Of a stretch of DNA of 64,000 nucleotides, positions 1-11,631 are shown one piece after another (positions within the stretch are counted from its first letter, which is position 1; each line of letters starts with the position of its first letter). Origin of the DNA: Coffea arabica (taxonomy: Eukaryota; Streptophyta; Magnoliopsida; Gentianales; Rubiaceae); NCBI RefSeq assembly GCF_036785885.1, contig NC_092314.1, positions 16,079,638 through 16,143,637 on the forward strand, written 5' to 3'. Both the position numbers and the translations under genes were made by a program. The notes below the pieces were generated by a model that was not told where the DNA came from, made no database searches, and saw nothing but the letters and a program-made list of their open reading frames with translations.

Positions 1-435
1 TAATTGCTAAAATTTTTATAATTTCTTGTTATAGTCAATAAACTTTTTCTTAAGCAAATTGGTCACTCAACTAATCAAAATTAAAAAATGTGCCGCATTG
101 GTCGAGTCACTATTTTAACTAAATAAAAAAATTTATTGACCAAAACAGCGTATTTTAAATAATTTGGTTACAATTTATGCCATTTTGTACTTATATTAAT
201 CATTTTTTATATTGAATCTTTTTATTATTGCCTTAAATAATAATCTTCTTCTTATTATTCCCAGTTTCAAAATTTCCCTTTTCACTTCTTCACTCCCAGC
301 GAACGCCCGGACTCACCGTGCACACACAATAATTCAAATCCTTCCGGCCGCCGCCCCCGAAGCCACCACCACCGCCGGCTCCATTTCTTCCTAATTACCT
401 ATAATCTCGCCCAATCTTTAGTTTCTCATGGGAGA
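1..435 (+). promoter_or_regulatory. Upstream region and probable 5'UTR of the PPR gene
   Basis: AT-rich spacer up to about position 290, followed by a C-rich stretch (about 300-385) that looks like transcribed 5'UTR just before the PPR start codon. A 60-codon open frame (212-394) lies in this leader but shows no recognisable protein. I could not identify a specific TATA box or transcription start. Confidence 0.35.
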
Positions 436-3429
436 ATGAGTAAAGGGTTCCTCAGAAATGCTATATCCATTCCAGTTCTCTGCTCATCCTCCGGAGACCC
501 CCTCTTTTTCTCCCTGAAATTCTTCACCAGACCCATCACTACTCAAGAAAATAATTGGGATGCTTTTACAGATGTAGATTGCAATTTTCAAGAATTTGAG
601 TCTTTTCCACCTGAAAAAACTCCAGCCAGTTCTTTTTCACCCCAGGAATATTCCTTTTTGAGGGACTCATTGTTGGAAAATCCAGGCACTGAAGCTACTT
701 CAAAAGCTCAAAACTTGGAGACTGGTAATTGTTCAGATGATGCTCTTTTGATTCTTGATGCTGTAAAGAATAATGATGATGGGTTTGGGGATAAAACCCA
801 GAAATTTCTTAGGCAGTTTAGGCATAAATTGGATGAAATTTTGGTTGTTGATGTGTTAAAGAATGTACAAAATGTTCAACTTGGTGTAAAGTTTTTCATA
901 TGGGCTGGTAGGCAGATTGGGTATAATCATGGTTTAGCTGTTTATGACGCTCTGTTAGATTTATTGGGGTGTAATAGAAATGATAGAATTCAAGAAAATT
1001 TTCTTCAAGAAATCAAGAACGATGATAGAGAGGTTCTTGGTAAATTGCTGAATGTGTTGATTAAGAAATGCTGCCGAAACGGGTTGTGGAATTTGGCACT
1101 GGAGGAGTTGGGGAGGCTTAAGGATTTTGGATATAAGCCATCAAGGGCCACGTATAATGCTTTGGTTCAGGTTTTTCTGAGAGTTGACAAATTGGAAAGT
1201 GCTGCTTTCGTTCATAGGGAGATGTTGGATTTGGGATTTAAGATGGATGCCTATACATTGCTGTGTTTCACACGTTCTTTGTGTAAGGAGGGTAAATGGA
1301 GAGAAGCTCTAGATTTAATCGAAAAGGAAGAATTTGTACCAGATACAGTTATGTATACTAGCATGATATCCGGATTGTGTGAAGCTTCACTTTTTGAAGA
1401 AGCTATGAATTTTTTAAACATAATGCGGTGTAATTCATGCATTCCTAATGATGTAACTTATGAGACTTTGCTTTGTGGTTGTTTGAATAAGAGAAAATTA
1501 GGTAGGTGCAAGAGATTGCTGAGTATGATGATTACAGAAGGTTGTTATCCCCGTCCGAAGATATTTAATTCTCTTGTGCATGCCTATTGCAGGTCAGGGG
1601 ACTACTCTTATGCCTATAAATTGCTTAAAAAAATGGTTCTTTGTGGTCATCAGCCAGGTTATGTGGTCTACAACATATTGATTGGTGGTATTTGTGGCAA
1701 TGAGGAGCTGCCTAACTCAGATGTCCTAGAAATTGCTGAAAAATGTTATGATGAAATGCTTGATCGAGGTGTTGTGCTAAACAAAGTGAATGTTGCCAAT
1801 TTCAGCAGGTGCCTCTGTGGGGTTGGAAAATTTGAAAAAGCTATGAAGGTGATTCGTGAGATGATGAGGAAGGGCTTTATACCAGATGTTAGTACATATT
1901 CTAAGGTTATCAGTTTTCTTTGTAATGCCTCAAAACTAGACAATGCATTTTTATTGTTCCAGGAAATGAGAGGCAATGGCATTGTTCCTGATATTTATAC
2001 TTATACAATGCTTATAGACAATTTTTGCAAAGCTGGCCTTATTCAACAGGCACTCAGCTGGTTTAATGAAATGGTGAAGGATGGCTGCAAGCCCAATGTG
2101 GTAACATATACTGCTCTTATTCATGCTTACCTTAAAGCAAGGAAAATGTCTGATGCAAATGATCTATTTGAGATGATGCTAACAGAAGGATGCTTACCTA
2201 ATGTTGTCACCTTCACTGCTTTGATTGATGGTCATTGCAAAGCTGGAGATGTTGAAAGGGCTTACCAAATCTATGCAAGGATGGTGGGCAATGAAAACAT
2301 TCCGGATGTAGACATGTATTTCAGGGGCAGCGATGAAAGTGCTAAAGAAGTGAATGTTGTTACATATGGTGCTTTGGTTGATGGTTTATGCAAAGTACAC
2401 AAGGTAAAGGAGGCCTGTAATCTTTTGGATGTAATGTCAACTCAAGGCTGTGAGCCAAACCACATAGTATATGATGCTCTTATTGATGGATTTTGCAAGG
2501 CTGGGAAGCTAGATGAAGCACAGAGTATATATACACGGATGTTGGAACGTGGGTACAATCCAAGTCTTTATACCTATAGCTCTTTTCTCGACAGGTTATT
2601 TAAGGATAAGCGCCTTGATCTTGCTCTTAAAGTATTGTCTAAAATGCTTGAAAATTCCTGCGCTCCTAATGTCGTGATATACACAGAGATGGTTGATGGC
2701 CTTTGCAAAGTTGGGAAGACAGATGAAGCTTATAAACTTCTGTTAATGATGGAAGAAAAGGGTTGCCAACCAAATGTTGTGACTTATACTTCCATGATTG
2801 ATGGCTTTGGTAAAGTCGGTAAACTGGATAGATGCAGTGAGCTTTTTCAGAGGATGAGTATGAAAGGTTGTGCTCCAAATTACATTACTTATGCGGTATT
2901 AATAAATCATTATTCTGTGGCTGGTCTCTTAGATGAAGCGTACCAGCTGCTGGAGGAAATGAGAAAAACTTATTGGCCGGTACAAATGGCAAGCTACCGT
3001 AAGGTCATTGAAGGCTTCAACAAAGAGTTTATAACGAGTCTTGGCCTCTTAACTGACATAAGTCAGGTTGATTCTGTTGTTCCAGTTATTCCAATTTACA
3101 AACTTCTAATCCATAGCTTCAACAAAGCAGGGAGATTGGAGGTGGCTCTTGAGCTGCTTGAAGAGATCTCGTCATCGTCCTCGTCTCCATCTACCATGGC
3201 AAACATGTATTCATCTCTGATTGAGAGCCTCTGCCATTCACACAAAGTTGAGAAAGCCTTTGAGCTGTATGTGGACATGATAAACAGGGGTTTAATTCCT
3301 GAGCTTGGCGTCTTTGTTAATCTTATTAGAGGACTAATCAATGTCAATAGATGGGAGAATGCACTTCATCTTTCGGAGAGCTTATGTTACATGGTACAGA
3401 ATTCTTCACTCCTACTGTGCCTTTTTTAA
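436..3429 (+). CDS. P-class pentatricopeptide repeat protein, At1g06710-like, main exon
   Basis: A 997-codon open frame from ATG 436. The first ~35 residues are rich in S, R, F and basic residues without acidic clusters, as in an organelle-targeting peptide, probably mitochondrial. From about residue 200 to the end there is a near-continuous run of roughly twenty 35-residue repeats with the P-class signature (VTYTALIDGFCKAG-like helices, P-x-V at the turns). No E, E+ or DYW extension is present, so an RNA-binding role in organelle RNA stability, splicing or translation is expected rather than editing by its own deaminase. Length and repeat content fit Arabidopsis At1g06710, recognised from memory. 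The frame probably does not really end at 3429. ATG 3391-3393 is followed directly by a GTACAG donor, and an exon at 5988-6032 supplies a family-like C-terminus, giving join(436..3393,5988..6032), 1000 aa. Reading through the donor gives the 997-aa form with a hydrophobic tail. Confidence 0.93.
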   Translation: MSKGFLRNAISIPVLCSSSGDPLFFSLKFFTRPITTQENNWDAFTDVDCNFQEFESFPPEKTPASSFSPQEYSFLRDSLLENPGTEATSKAQNLETGNCSDDALLILDAVKNNDDGFGDKTQKFLRQFRHKLDEILVVDVLKNVQNVQLGVKFFIWAGRQIGYNHGLAVYDALLDLLGCNRNDRIQENFLQEIKNDDREVLGKLLNVLIKKCCRNGLWNLALEELGRLKDFGYKPSRATYNALVQVFLRVDKLESAAFVHREMLDLGFKMDAYTLLCFTRSLCKEGKWREALDLIEKEEFVPDTVMYTSMISGLCEASLFEEAMNFLNIMRCNSCIPNDVTYETLLCGCLNKRKLGRCKRLLSMMITEGCYPRPKIFNSLVHAYCRSGDYSYAYKLLKKMVLCGHQPGYVVYNILIGGICGNEELPNSDVLEIAEKCYDEMLDRGVVLNKVNVANFSRCLCGVGKFEKAMKVIREMMRKGFIPDVSTYSKVISFLCNASKLDNAFLLFQEMRGNGIVPDIYTYTMLIDNFCKAGLIQQALSWFNEMVKDGCKPNVVTYTALIHAYLKARKMSDANDLFEMMLTEGCLPNVVTFTALIDGHCKAGDVERAYQIYARMVGNENIPDVDMYFRGSDESAKEVNVVTYGALVDGLCKVHKVKEACNLLDVMSTQGCEPNHIVYDALIDGFCKAGKLDEAQSIYTRMLERGYNPSLYTYSSFLDRLFKDKRLDLALKVLSKMLENSCAPNVVIYTEMVDGLCKVGKTDEAYKLLLMMEEKGCQPNVVTYTSMIDGFGKVGKLDRCSELFQRMSMKGCAPNYITYAVLINHYSVAGLLDEAYQLLEEMRKTYWPVQMASYRKVIEGFNKEFITSLGLLTDISQVDSVVPVIPIYKLLIHSFNKAGRLEVALELLEEISSSSSSPSTMANMYSSLIESLCHSHKVEKAFELYVDMINRGLIPELGVFVNLIRGLINVNRWENALHLSESLCYMVQNSSLLLCLF

Positions 3430-5987
3430 GTTCATGTGCATGATTATGGATTTGTGTTTGTCATGATATCGAGCCTTTGCTATCTTTCTCTGTCTAACAA
3501 TTCCTGAAGACAAAAATATATAATGCAAATAAAGAAGGGGAAACTACTGGTATAATATGATGATAATAAGTAAGAAGGGAAAATGTAGCAGCAAACAGGC
3601 ATTGTGTTTACCCTTTTTAACTGGAAAAAATAAACCATCATTCAGGTCCTAAAAAATTTTTGACCGGGATGGTATATCTTCAGCAATGGTTCTCTGTTTA
3701 GGCCATTTTCCTTCTTTTGCTGAAAGGAAGTCACTGGAACATTGCACAGAGTGGATAATTAAGTAGACACATGTATCTCCTTTCAATTATCATTTCTCCT
3801 TTTTATATAGGTCACACATTGGTCATCCTTAACATGTAATATCCTTAACTGTAACATTACCTGACTGTTTAGTTAGATCTAGTTTCAGATACTTCCACCA
3901 TTTAGTGCTAAAAATTGATTGGATTATTGTCATTTACAAATTGATATTTATCCATGAATCAGATCGTCTGAGCATGTTTTGTTTGTAAAATATGTCAATT
4001 AAAACCATCTAGTGGAGCTTGTCTGCAAAACTAGCAGAGCCTGCTGAGAAGTCTAATTTAGCTCAAGTTGCTGCACAGATGTCGATTCAGGATATAAGGA
4101 ACGCCTTGAATCTATCTAAGCACCAATTTGTGCCATTTCTTTTGCTTTTTGTGACTGGAAGATACTTTATATGGCAAGAAGAAGGGGTAATAAATAATTA
4201 CAAAATGGTTTACTTGAGCTGAGGGAAGATGGTGAAATTCAAGCATAAGGAACAGAATAAGAATGACATAGGTACTAAGAAGTTTCATTTGAAGTTCTTA
4301 ACAATTCACAGGTTAATTACGTAATGTCAAATAATGTTGCATACATGACTAAAGCATCACGAGAAAAACGTATTGACAGAGATACATTATCCACTGCTTT
4401 CAAGGCTGGCTCCATCACAAGTCTAAATGTATTGTCAGATTAAGAAACATGGTTTATGGGGTTTAACTACTTTCTTGGTATCCCAAATTTATGGAACAAG
4501 AATAATAAGGCTTTCCTGTTTCAGTACAGTCATTATTCTCATTTTGTCAAGTCAGCTTTTGGTATTTGCAGTATATTAACTGCGTGGTTTGAATGGATAG
4601 TTGTGCAATTTTGAATTCCACTTCCCTCAGACTTTTGTTTTGCTAGGGCATGATTCTTTATTTACTTTTAGTAGCAAATGAATCTCAAGTGCATCAAATA
4701 TGTACTTTTAGCACCAACATGAACTTTTATTTCCTTGACTCTCTCGCTCTCTCTGTCTCTGTCTCTCTCTGTCTTTGAGGTTGATCCTGTAATTTGGTAG
4801 TATTGCTTTTTAGGGTAGAAAATAGCAGCCGAAGTTTTAGATGGTTGACTGGTCAGAAGTAAAACACCAATAATTTGAATTTGCTTCCCTTGGTGATGAA
4901 CCGTCAGTACTGGCTGATAAAGAAAAGGTCAAAAGAAGCTTTAGAGAAGAGCTTAACTCGTGCTTTTTAGCTTTATGCACTCTTCAAAAGCATTTAGTCA
5001 TGGAAGAGACCTCTGCTGTACTAAATATGTTGAAAGGGGCCAACAGATACACGTAAGGACCTTTTTCTATAATGCCCAAAGTAACTCACCTATCATCTGT
5101 TCTTGAAATTACTAGGATATTCTGAACAGTTTATATTTGGCATGAGCAACACATTGAAAAGTAATTGACAATCAAGAAGCTTCTTTTGGGCGCTGGAACT
5201 CAGGCGAAGGAACTTAGTCTTAGATTGCCAAAGTTCATTGCATCTCCTTTTAACCATGACATAGTTGCGCCATCAAGAGAGAGAGAGAGAGAGACAGATA
5301 ATCTGATGTTTATTGCCAATTCTTTCTTGTTATACTATGGTTGCATATCAAATTGTAAAAACTAGAACTCAAAATTGTTGTTTTGTCTTTTGGATTATAA
5401 CATAGGAATGATATTGGTTGTGTAAGCAAAAGAATGGTACTTTAATTCTACCACATGGGGTGCAGTTGGTTGACAGAATAATTCTGTACTTTGTTTGTTT
5501 GTCGATTGATATTGCTTCCACCAAAAGTCCTAGGCAGAGTGGTATTGATAGCAACAGAAGCCTTTCGCTCTATTGGATGTTCATGGCTCAAAACTTGGAA
5601 GATTTCTTGAATATATGTCATAGCAGAATACTTTATGGTTGCAATTTTTAAAAAATATCCAGTCTCTACCAAATGAATTAACATATTTGACCAACTTTAG
5701 GATGTGTATGATCATTAGAAGTCAATGAAAAACCATCATTAGTCTGCCTCTAAAACTGTTATTTAGCTTCTAAATTTTTCCTTTATCGTTGGTCATCATG
5801 TTAAGCTGAAATTTTTGGTAATGAGATTCATATGGTTGAGATGACAAGAAAAAGTGCTACTGCATATGTTAATGAAAGTTTTGGACCAACTTGACATTTT
5901 CATTCTATTATTAGTTTTTTTTCAATTTTTAGGTATTGTTTTACTTCTTTGTTATCAGAGTTTACAACTGAATTTCCATTTAAACAG
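3394..5987 (+). other. Proposed last intron of the PPR gene
   Basis: The 2.6-kb interval runs from a GTACAG donor at 3394 to an acceptor (TTTAAACAG) ending at 5987. It holds no convincing coding sequence. It contains CT/GA-rich microsatellite stretches (about 4741-4773 and 5276-5295). Parts near 3800-4260 recur, diverged, near 6930-7420, which belongs to the tandem duplication described separately. The short open frames here (for example 4019-4222 and 5418-5651) resemble nothing I recognise. Confidence 0.6.
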
Positions 5988-6032
5988 GATATCCAATGGC
6001 TGCCCTGTGATAACACCAGGGGAGTTAGCTAG
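5988..6032 (+). CDS. Proposed terminal coding exon of the PPR gene
   Basis: After an AG acceptor the frame continues from residue 986 as DIQWLPCDNTRGVS and stops at TAG 6030-6032. The D-I-x-W-L start resembles, from memory, the C-terminus of At1g06710-type proteins (D-I-H-W-L), which is why I prefer splicing to read-through. A second, similar mini-exon lies at 9446-9493 and could be used instead. No transcript evidence is available here. Confidence 0.55.
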   Translation, partial: DIQWLPCDNTRGVS

Positions 6033-6345
6033 AAGTTGTTGGTTCAATTCATAAATGTTTTCCTTGTTTGATGTATCCTGATGCGATGTATACCTCTATG
6101 AGGATGTCTTGAGAGATGACAAAAAAGCCCAGCTGGTTTCTAGCTCATATCAGTGAAGACTCTAAAGAGCTTTCTTGCTTCCAAAAGTGGAGGAAAGCAT
6201 TACCAGCAGGGTTCATGGACAAAAGAAATGATCTGCGCTGGACTATTTCTTGACAGCATCATCCCAGACTCAACATATCTCTTTGCAGGTGCCATGCCAC
6301 CTTAATAGCATTTCGAGATGTGGTTTGGCAGGTTCTGACCAATAT

Positions 6346-6560
6346 GTATACTTCTCTGTTGGAGAGTCTATCCAACTCATGCAGAGTTGAGAAGGCATTT
6401 CAGCTATAGCTGGAGAAGACAAAAAGGTTCAGTTCCTGATCTTCTCTTATGTTTTAATCTTATTAAAGGGCTTATCCACGTGAATACATGGGAGAATGCA
6501 TTTCATTTCTTGGAAATGTTGTCTTCCATTGTGCAGAACTCTTCACTTCTACTATGCCTG
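6346..6560 (+). pseudogene. Duplicated C-terminal PPR fragment, broken
   Basis: This copies the last PPR repeats of the upstream gene (about 3200-3410). The stretch starting MYTSLLESL followed by VEKAFQL parallels MYSSLIESL and VEKAFEL in the intact gene. It then meets an in-frame TAG near 6406, and a short deletion shifts the frame. The similarity resumes in another frame as FNLIKGLIHVNTWENAF, against VNLIRGLINVNRWENAL in the parent. The copy ends at a GTGCAG that corresponds to the parent's GTACAG donor. It is not a separate gene; it may lie inside the primary transcript of the PPR gene. Confidence 0.8.
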
Positions 6561-8620
6561 CTCCATATACATGTGCGGAAAATAAATTTTTTTGTTAATG
6601 GTTGGCATGGTTTCAAGGCTTTGATAGATTTTCCAATTTCTGAAGACTGAATTGTTACAAAGCACATAAAGTAATGGAAGAAGATGATGCAAAGAAAGAG
6701 CATACAAAACAGAGCAATAAATGGAGATTATCTTTTGCTTGTGTTGATGTAAAAGATCTAAAGTTGTTGAGATTCCCAAGAACTTTCCACAGCTTGATAG
6801 CTTTGGTACTCTTGCTTGGCTGTTTATCTGCTTCTGCCACATTGAAGTTAATTACAATTTGCGGGCTGTTTTTGGTTATATGCACAGTTATATCTCCTTT
6901 CCATGGTAAGTTTCCAGTCTGAAAGAGATTTTTCCATTCTTTACCTGTAACTGAAATATGCCTAAATTTGAGCATTATCCGAATGTTTAGCTAGAACTAG
7001 TTATGCATGTATTGTTCCTTTAGAGCTGAAAGTTATGTGAGTTACTTTGACAAATTGAGCATGATTTTTGTATGAAATTCTTTGGTCATGTTTGTTTTGT
7101 AAAACCTGGCAAAGATAGCGATCTCTCAAGAGGCTGTTAGTCCAAATTAGCAGAGCCTCATGAGAAGTCTGATTGAGCTCAACTGCCTTTGTTAAATAGT
7201 AGACTGGTCAGCATTTTAGACGATTTTCAATCCATCTAAAGTTCTAGCTAAGTGTTCTTTTGCTATGTGTTGCTGGGAAAATACATTGTGCTGATGAAGG
7301 GAGTGAAAGTTGGCTAGCGAATTGTAATTTTACTTGGGCATACTAAGGGTAGACATTAGTATGATAACAAGAGAAAATGCTTCGCTGTAAACGAGAGAAC
7401 ACGCTGAAATTCAAGATAGCGGATGCTAATTACAGTTTTGGATATTGGGGCTTTAAGTTCAAACAACAAAAGTATTTTCAGTATGAATAAAAATATGCCA
7501 GGATGAGTTAATTATAGCTGGTGCTGTTCCCTGATGAAAGAGTTGTGCGACTCTATATTAGAATTACACAACCTATTTTAAATGTTTATTGGTGGCAGCT
7601 GTAACATGGTTAATAATTTATAGAGTAAGTCCTTTACCTGTAGCGTGACAAGAGATGGCATGGTATGTGGGTGAATTGGACTGCAGCATCCAAAGTTTTG
7701 CCAAAAGGTAAGTTAGGTAATTTATCAGTCAAGATCTTCTAAAATTTGCTTCAATCACATAAACATGATGCGACTTTTTTCTGGTTTTTAGAATCAAAAT
7801 TCGTGTAAAATTACAGGATAATGATGTGACTTAGTTTTAAGCTGGATTTTTTTCAATGTTATTCTCACAGTTAGCAAAAGTACTGTAGATTCCAGAAGTT
7901 ATTCCCATTAGCTGTTTCTGTGCTTAACCAGTCTGAGCTTATAGAGGGAGCTCTTACTTGGTTTGGTAGTCAATGCACTTAGCTTCTGGTGCTCATACTT
8001 CATTTGGTTGTCAATTTATTGAGCTTCCAGTAAAGTTGTATTAGTTTTCACTAGAGTAGTAATCTTTGAAATCCTTGAATCTGTAAAACTCGGGAGATGC
8101 AAAATTCTGTATATTCAGTGTTTATTGGATTGATTTTGATTTTATTTCTAGAAGAATTCTTTTCCCTTTTAACATAGTGCCCAATGATACAACACCTTTC
8201 CATAACCAGACTGCCCCTCAAAAGAGTCCTCACATACTATTATCCTTCTGTTTAGTGGGATGTCTCTTTCTCAGACTAATACAATTGATAGAAACTCTTA
8301 GAAAGATGCGTGGTGATATTCACCTGCTTCAGGCCTTTGTTTTAAAATGTGACTTTGTACTCAAAACATAAGGATTCCTCCTTGTCTTTGAAGAACTTAC
8401 TACTGTTTGAGCATCAGGAGGCAGGACATTTTATCATAAGCACACAAAAGAGTACCATTCTAAGTAGCTTTTAGATGGGTGACTAATATGAGATAAAACA
8501 TGAAGGCAACAGCCGCTTTGATCAATCTACTGATGCTACTCCCCTCGATTTGTGTATCTTGCTTGTTAAAATGGAAACTCTTGCTTCCTCTCTTTCTTTT
8601 CTCTTTTGTACTTGTATTCC

Positions 8621-9060
8621 GAGCCTTCTAGAAGGTCATAGCAGTATATTGCTAGAGGTGAAAATCTCTGGAAGTCAAATTAAAAGGATATTGCCTTCCC
8701 CTTTTTAGCCATTTGTGGTTGTGTTTCATCTTCTCAAACCTGTGGAATTATGCCACTACATCTTTAAGAGTCTAGTGTGCCTGATAAACTTGAATTTCCA
8801 TTGAAGCTAATACAAGAACGTCAATAAGCAAGTTGCAGTCTCCTGCCTTGTGCTTTTTACTTTGTCCATGGTCATGATTGAGATCTTCCAAGTCTTCTAG
8901 AATGTTATAGCTATAGATTTACTCAGGGGTGAAAATCTATAGTAGTGAGATTAAAAGCATAATTTGTTTTCATTTTTAGCCATTTATGGTTGTGTTTGTT
9001 CTTCCCAAATGTGTGGAAATAAGCCACTTTCTAGGTACTTAAAGAACCTGTGGAGGAAGC
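8621..9060 (+). repeat. Local ~270-bp diverged tandem duplication
   Basis: Two adjacent stretches (about 8621-8775 and 8890-9050) share the same order of words: CTTCTAGAA, GGTGAAAATCT, ATTAAAAG, TTTAGCCATTT and GGTTGTGTTT. Each ends in a CCTGTGGAA or TGTGTGGAA block and a GCCACT. They lie in the intron of the duplicated PPR 3' region. Confidence 0.55.
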
Positions 9061-9445
9061 ATTTTTTGCATTGTTTTGATTTGCTGAACTCTTCAGTACT
9101 TTGTAAAACGTGAACATCCTCTGATTAAAGTTAATGTAAGAACATTGAAGGAAATTCTAATTGCTTTTGACGTCTGCTGTAATGAGTGGGATAGTCGGCA
9201 AACGCAGATTGATGAATTTTTACTTATGGACTGAATTGATCAACTACATCATATTATTTTTACTTTTCTTTTTTGGATGCCAACCCCAAGTTTTATTAAT
9301 AAACTGATAGTAAATAGAAAATGAAGGGGGGGCTTAAAGCTGACCTCTAGTACATGATAAACATCATATTATTTGTTTCTTATTTCAATTGACATTTATA
9401 ATTGTTCCTACCAAATGTTATTTATATATGCTCTCAACCGTGCAG

Positions 9446-9493
9446 GGTATTCATTGGCTGCTCAGTGATGAGCACCAGAAGCAAAATGCTTAA
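9446..9493 (+). CDS. Second candidate terminal mini-exon of the PPR gene
   Basis: After an acceptor (CCGTGCAG) this short frame reads GIHWLLSDEHQKQNA and stops at TAA 9491-9493. It is in the phase required by the donor at 3394. It parallels the 5988-6032 exon, and its I-H-W-L core is, if anything, closer to the remembered At1g06710 C-terminus. It may be an alternative last exon of the PPR gene, or simply the partner exon of the duplicated fragment at 6346-6560. The sequence alone cannot decide. Confidence 0.4.
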   Translation, partial: GIHWLLSDEHQKQNA

Positions 9494-11631
9494 ATCTGCA
9501 TCCCGTGGAGGTTCCATGCCTATATATAATGACACATGAAGGGATCAGCCGGTGACAATTTTGCGTGGATATGTAGCCTCGATGGCTTTTTGTGCTCTTT
9601 CTTGCGACGACCATGGCAAAGAAGGCAGTACAACAACTACAATTTTATCACATATAAAGATCCGCCAAAGACTGTATTTTCTGTGTCACCATTCACCATG
9701 TTTTAAGACAGGTCATGCATCAGCATCCTAGATATGGTTCTGGGGCTGGTCATGCATCATATGCTCAGGTGCGTTTAGCTCAGAAATGACCTATCAATCT
9801 TGATATGGTTATCAGACCTTGGTGTAATGTTAATGTTGTTCTCTCACTTAATTACGCTGCTAAAACAATAAAGACTCATTTGCGACTTAGCTAATGCAGC
9901 CACCGGCAGCTCCAGATCTTCCAACAATTTGGACAGCATCTCTTTGACACCAGAAGTGCAAATTTCACATACACCCCGACAACTTTTGAGACTGCCCCTG
10001 GAAATTTTCGTTGATCTCTCAAAGTAGATTGGAGGTAAAATGATACTTGTTACCGTTTGAGCGTTTTTCTTGAGCCGGAATAAAAGACAAGATTGAACAT
10101 TATATTCATCTTTCCAGGTTTTGGGGGGGCTGCACTACATTTTTGAAGGAAAGAGTGTTGACCCTCAGTGGGGCTTGTATATTAGCCTCGACTAGACGCG
10201 CTCTACCTCCAGTTTTCAGCAGTCAGTAGATTTCAAGCTGTACTTGTGTACAAATTACAATAGCCATGAGGTATAAGAGAGAGAGGATCAGTTTCTTCTG
10301 TCACAGGTTTTAACAGGCATTATTAGGGTGTGTGTATATGTTTGTGGGGATGTGCTCATGTGAACCAGTAGCCCAGTGAGCCCCTGTGATCTTGGTGTTT
10401 AGCAAATTAAATGTTGACATTTGTCCTGATTGGCGATTTTTGCCAAATCGGTTTTTTTTTTAATTAATTTATTTTTCTCTCTTCTTGAACAGATCAAAAA
10501 CTTTTATGTCACAATTGAAATCCTCATCACAATGATGACATAATTGTACTATTTTTTTTTTTTTTTTTTTTATCAATGACTCTTACCAATGCTTGTGGCT
10601 GTTTGCTACATTTCCGTCACAATCTCGCATAGTTTGGTATATTTAAGCAAAAGATATCATGAGATTTCTAAATATTTCCGAAAATATATCAGGAAGAGAC
10701 AAAAACGATAAGATATGCTTTCATAGACTGAATCCATGTGCTGTCGACAAATTAGCTTGTATTAAAAAAAAAAAAAAGGGTCATTCGGTTTTTAAACTTT
10801 AGAAATGATTTAATATGTTATTACATGAAAACTGAAGTGTACATATAGCAGTATTTAGTATTTTACAGAATAAATGAGTAACTGAGGATTTAGTCCCATT
10901 TGACGATTATATAATTAAACATCTTTAATAAAACAAAAGGAAGGAACTCCAAGCAAGAATAGCAAATCAAAAGTAGCGATTTGGTTTTGTGACTAATGGT
11001 CATAGAATAAGTCTGAAATTAAAGGGAGAAATTGTTTTCACCCTTCATTCTAAAATTTTAGGCACAGAAACAAATTAGAATAAATCTTATATATACTGAC
11101 AGTATATACACTATCACAATTGGATGCACAACACGTGCAAAATTTGGATTTTAAATTTAAATTCGAATGATGTGTTATGCATCAAATAGTGAAAGTGTAT
11201 ACACTATCCATGTATAGAAGATTAATTCAACAAATTATAAACAAATATTGAAAAAGTCCAGATTGCTATACAATTTGATGAAAATGAGTTCACGAAGACC
11301 TCCGTGATGCCAGAGTTAGCTATCTAAGTTGGGCTTAATGAAAGATCAAAAAGTGATTTTCATGCGGAATAGAGATAACGAATGGCAAAACAAGGAAATG
11401 AGGCAGTGAAGTGAGATCATCTTATATGCCATACACCATATATACACCACTGGGTATCCGAATTATTACACTCATGTTATACTCTTCGCATTCAAGATTT
11501 TGAGGTTTTATTCCTGTCCAGCCCTTATTCAATGGGCATTTACAGACGGCCATTATATCTATCAAGGATTCAACAAAAGAAGAAACAATCTGCAGCCTTA
11601 ACCATGACACACAGAGCCCTGCAGGGAGGGG
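9494..11631. other. Spacer between convergent PPR and PUX11-like genes
   Basis: Probably contains the 3'UTRs of both genes. I see T- and A-homopolymer runs (10450-10458, 10552-10571, 10765-10778) and one MITE-like inverted repeat (11079-11227, listed separately). I see no further gene. Confidence 0.5.
11079..11227. mobile_element. Small MITE-like imperfect inverted repeat
   Basis: Arms of about 38 bp are imperfect inverted copies. The left arm begins AATAAATCTTATATATACTG and contains TATACACTATCAC. The right arm's reverse complement begins AATTAATCTTCTATACATGG and contains GTATACACTTTCAC. Total size is about 149 bp and there is no coding capacity. I could not confirm a target-site duplication, so the family is not assigned. 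Confidence 0.5.

Larger units (their letters stand above)
6330..9510 (+). repeat. Diverged tandem copy of the PPR gene 3' end (parent about 3180-6050)
   Basis: Several landmarks recur in the same order about 3.1-3.5 kb apart: the last PPR repeats (3200-3410 and 6346-6560), an intron block containing AGCAGAGCCT...GAGAAGTCT (about 4033 and 7149), and the mini-exon (5988 and 9446). The two copies are clearly diverged, with indels, so the event is old. Exact borders cannot be set by eye. Confidence 0.7.

Noticed and set aside
6655-6975. 106-codon minus-strand frame near the PPR pseudo-fragment
   Set aside because: It overlaps several other short frames in the duplicated PPR intron. No domain was recognised.
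11422-11610. 62-codon minus-strand frame after the PUX11-like stop
   Set aside because: It lies in the probable 3'UTR and has no similarity to the UBX protein or another family.
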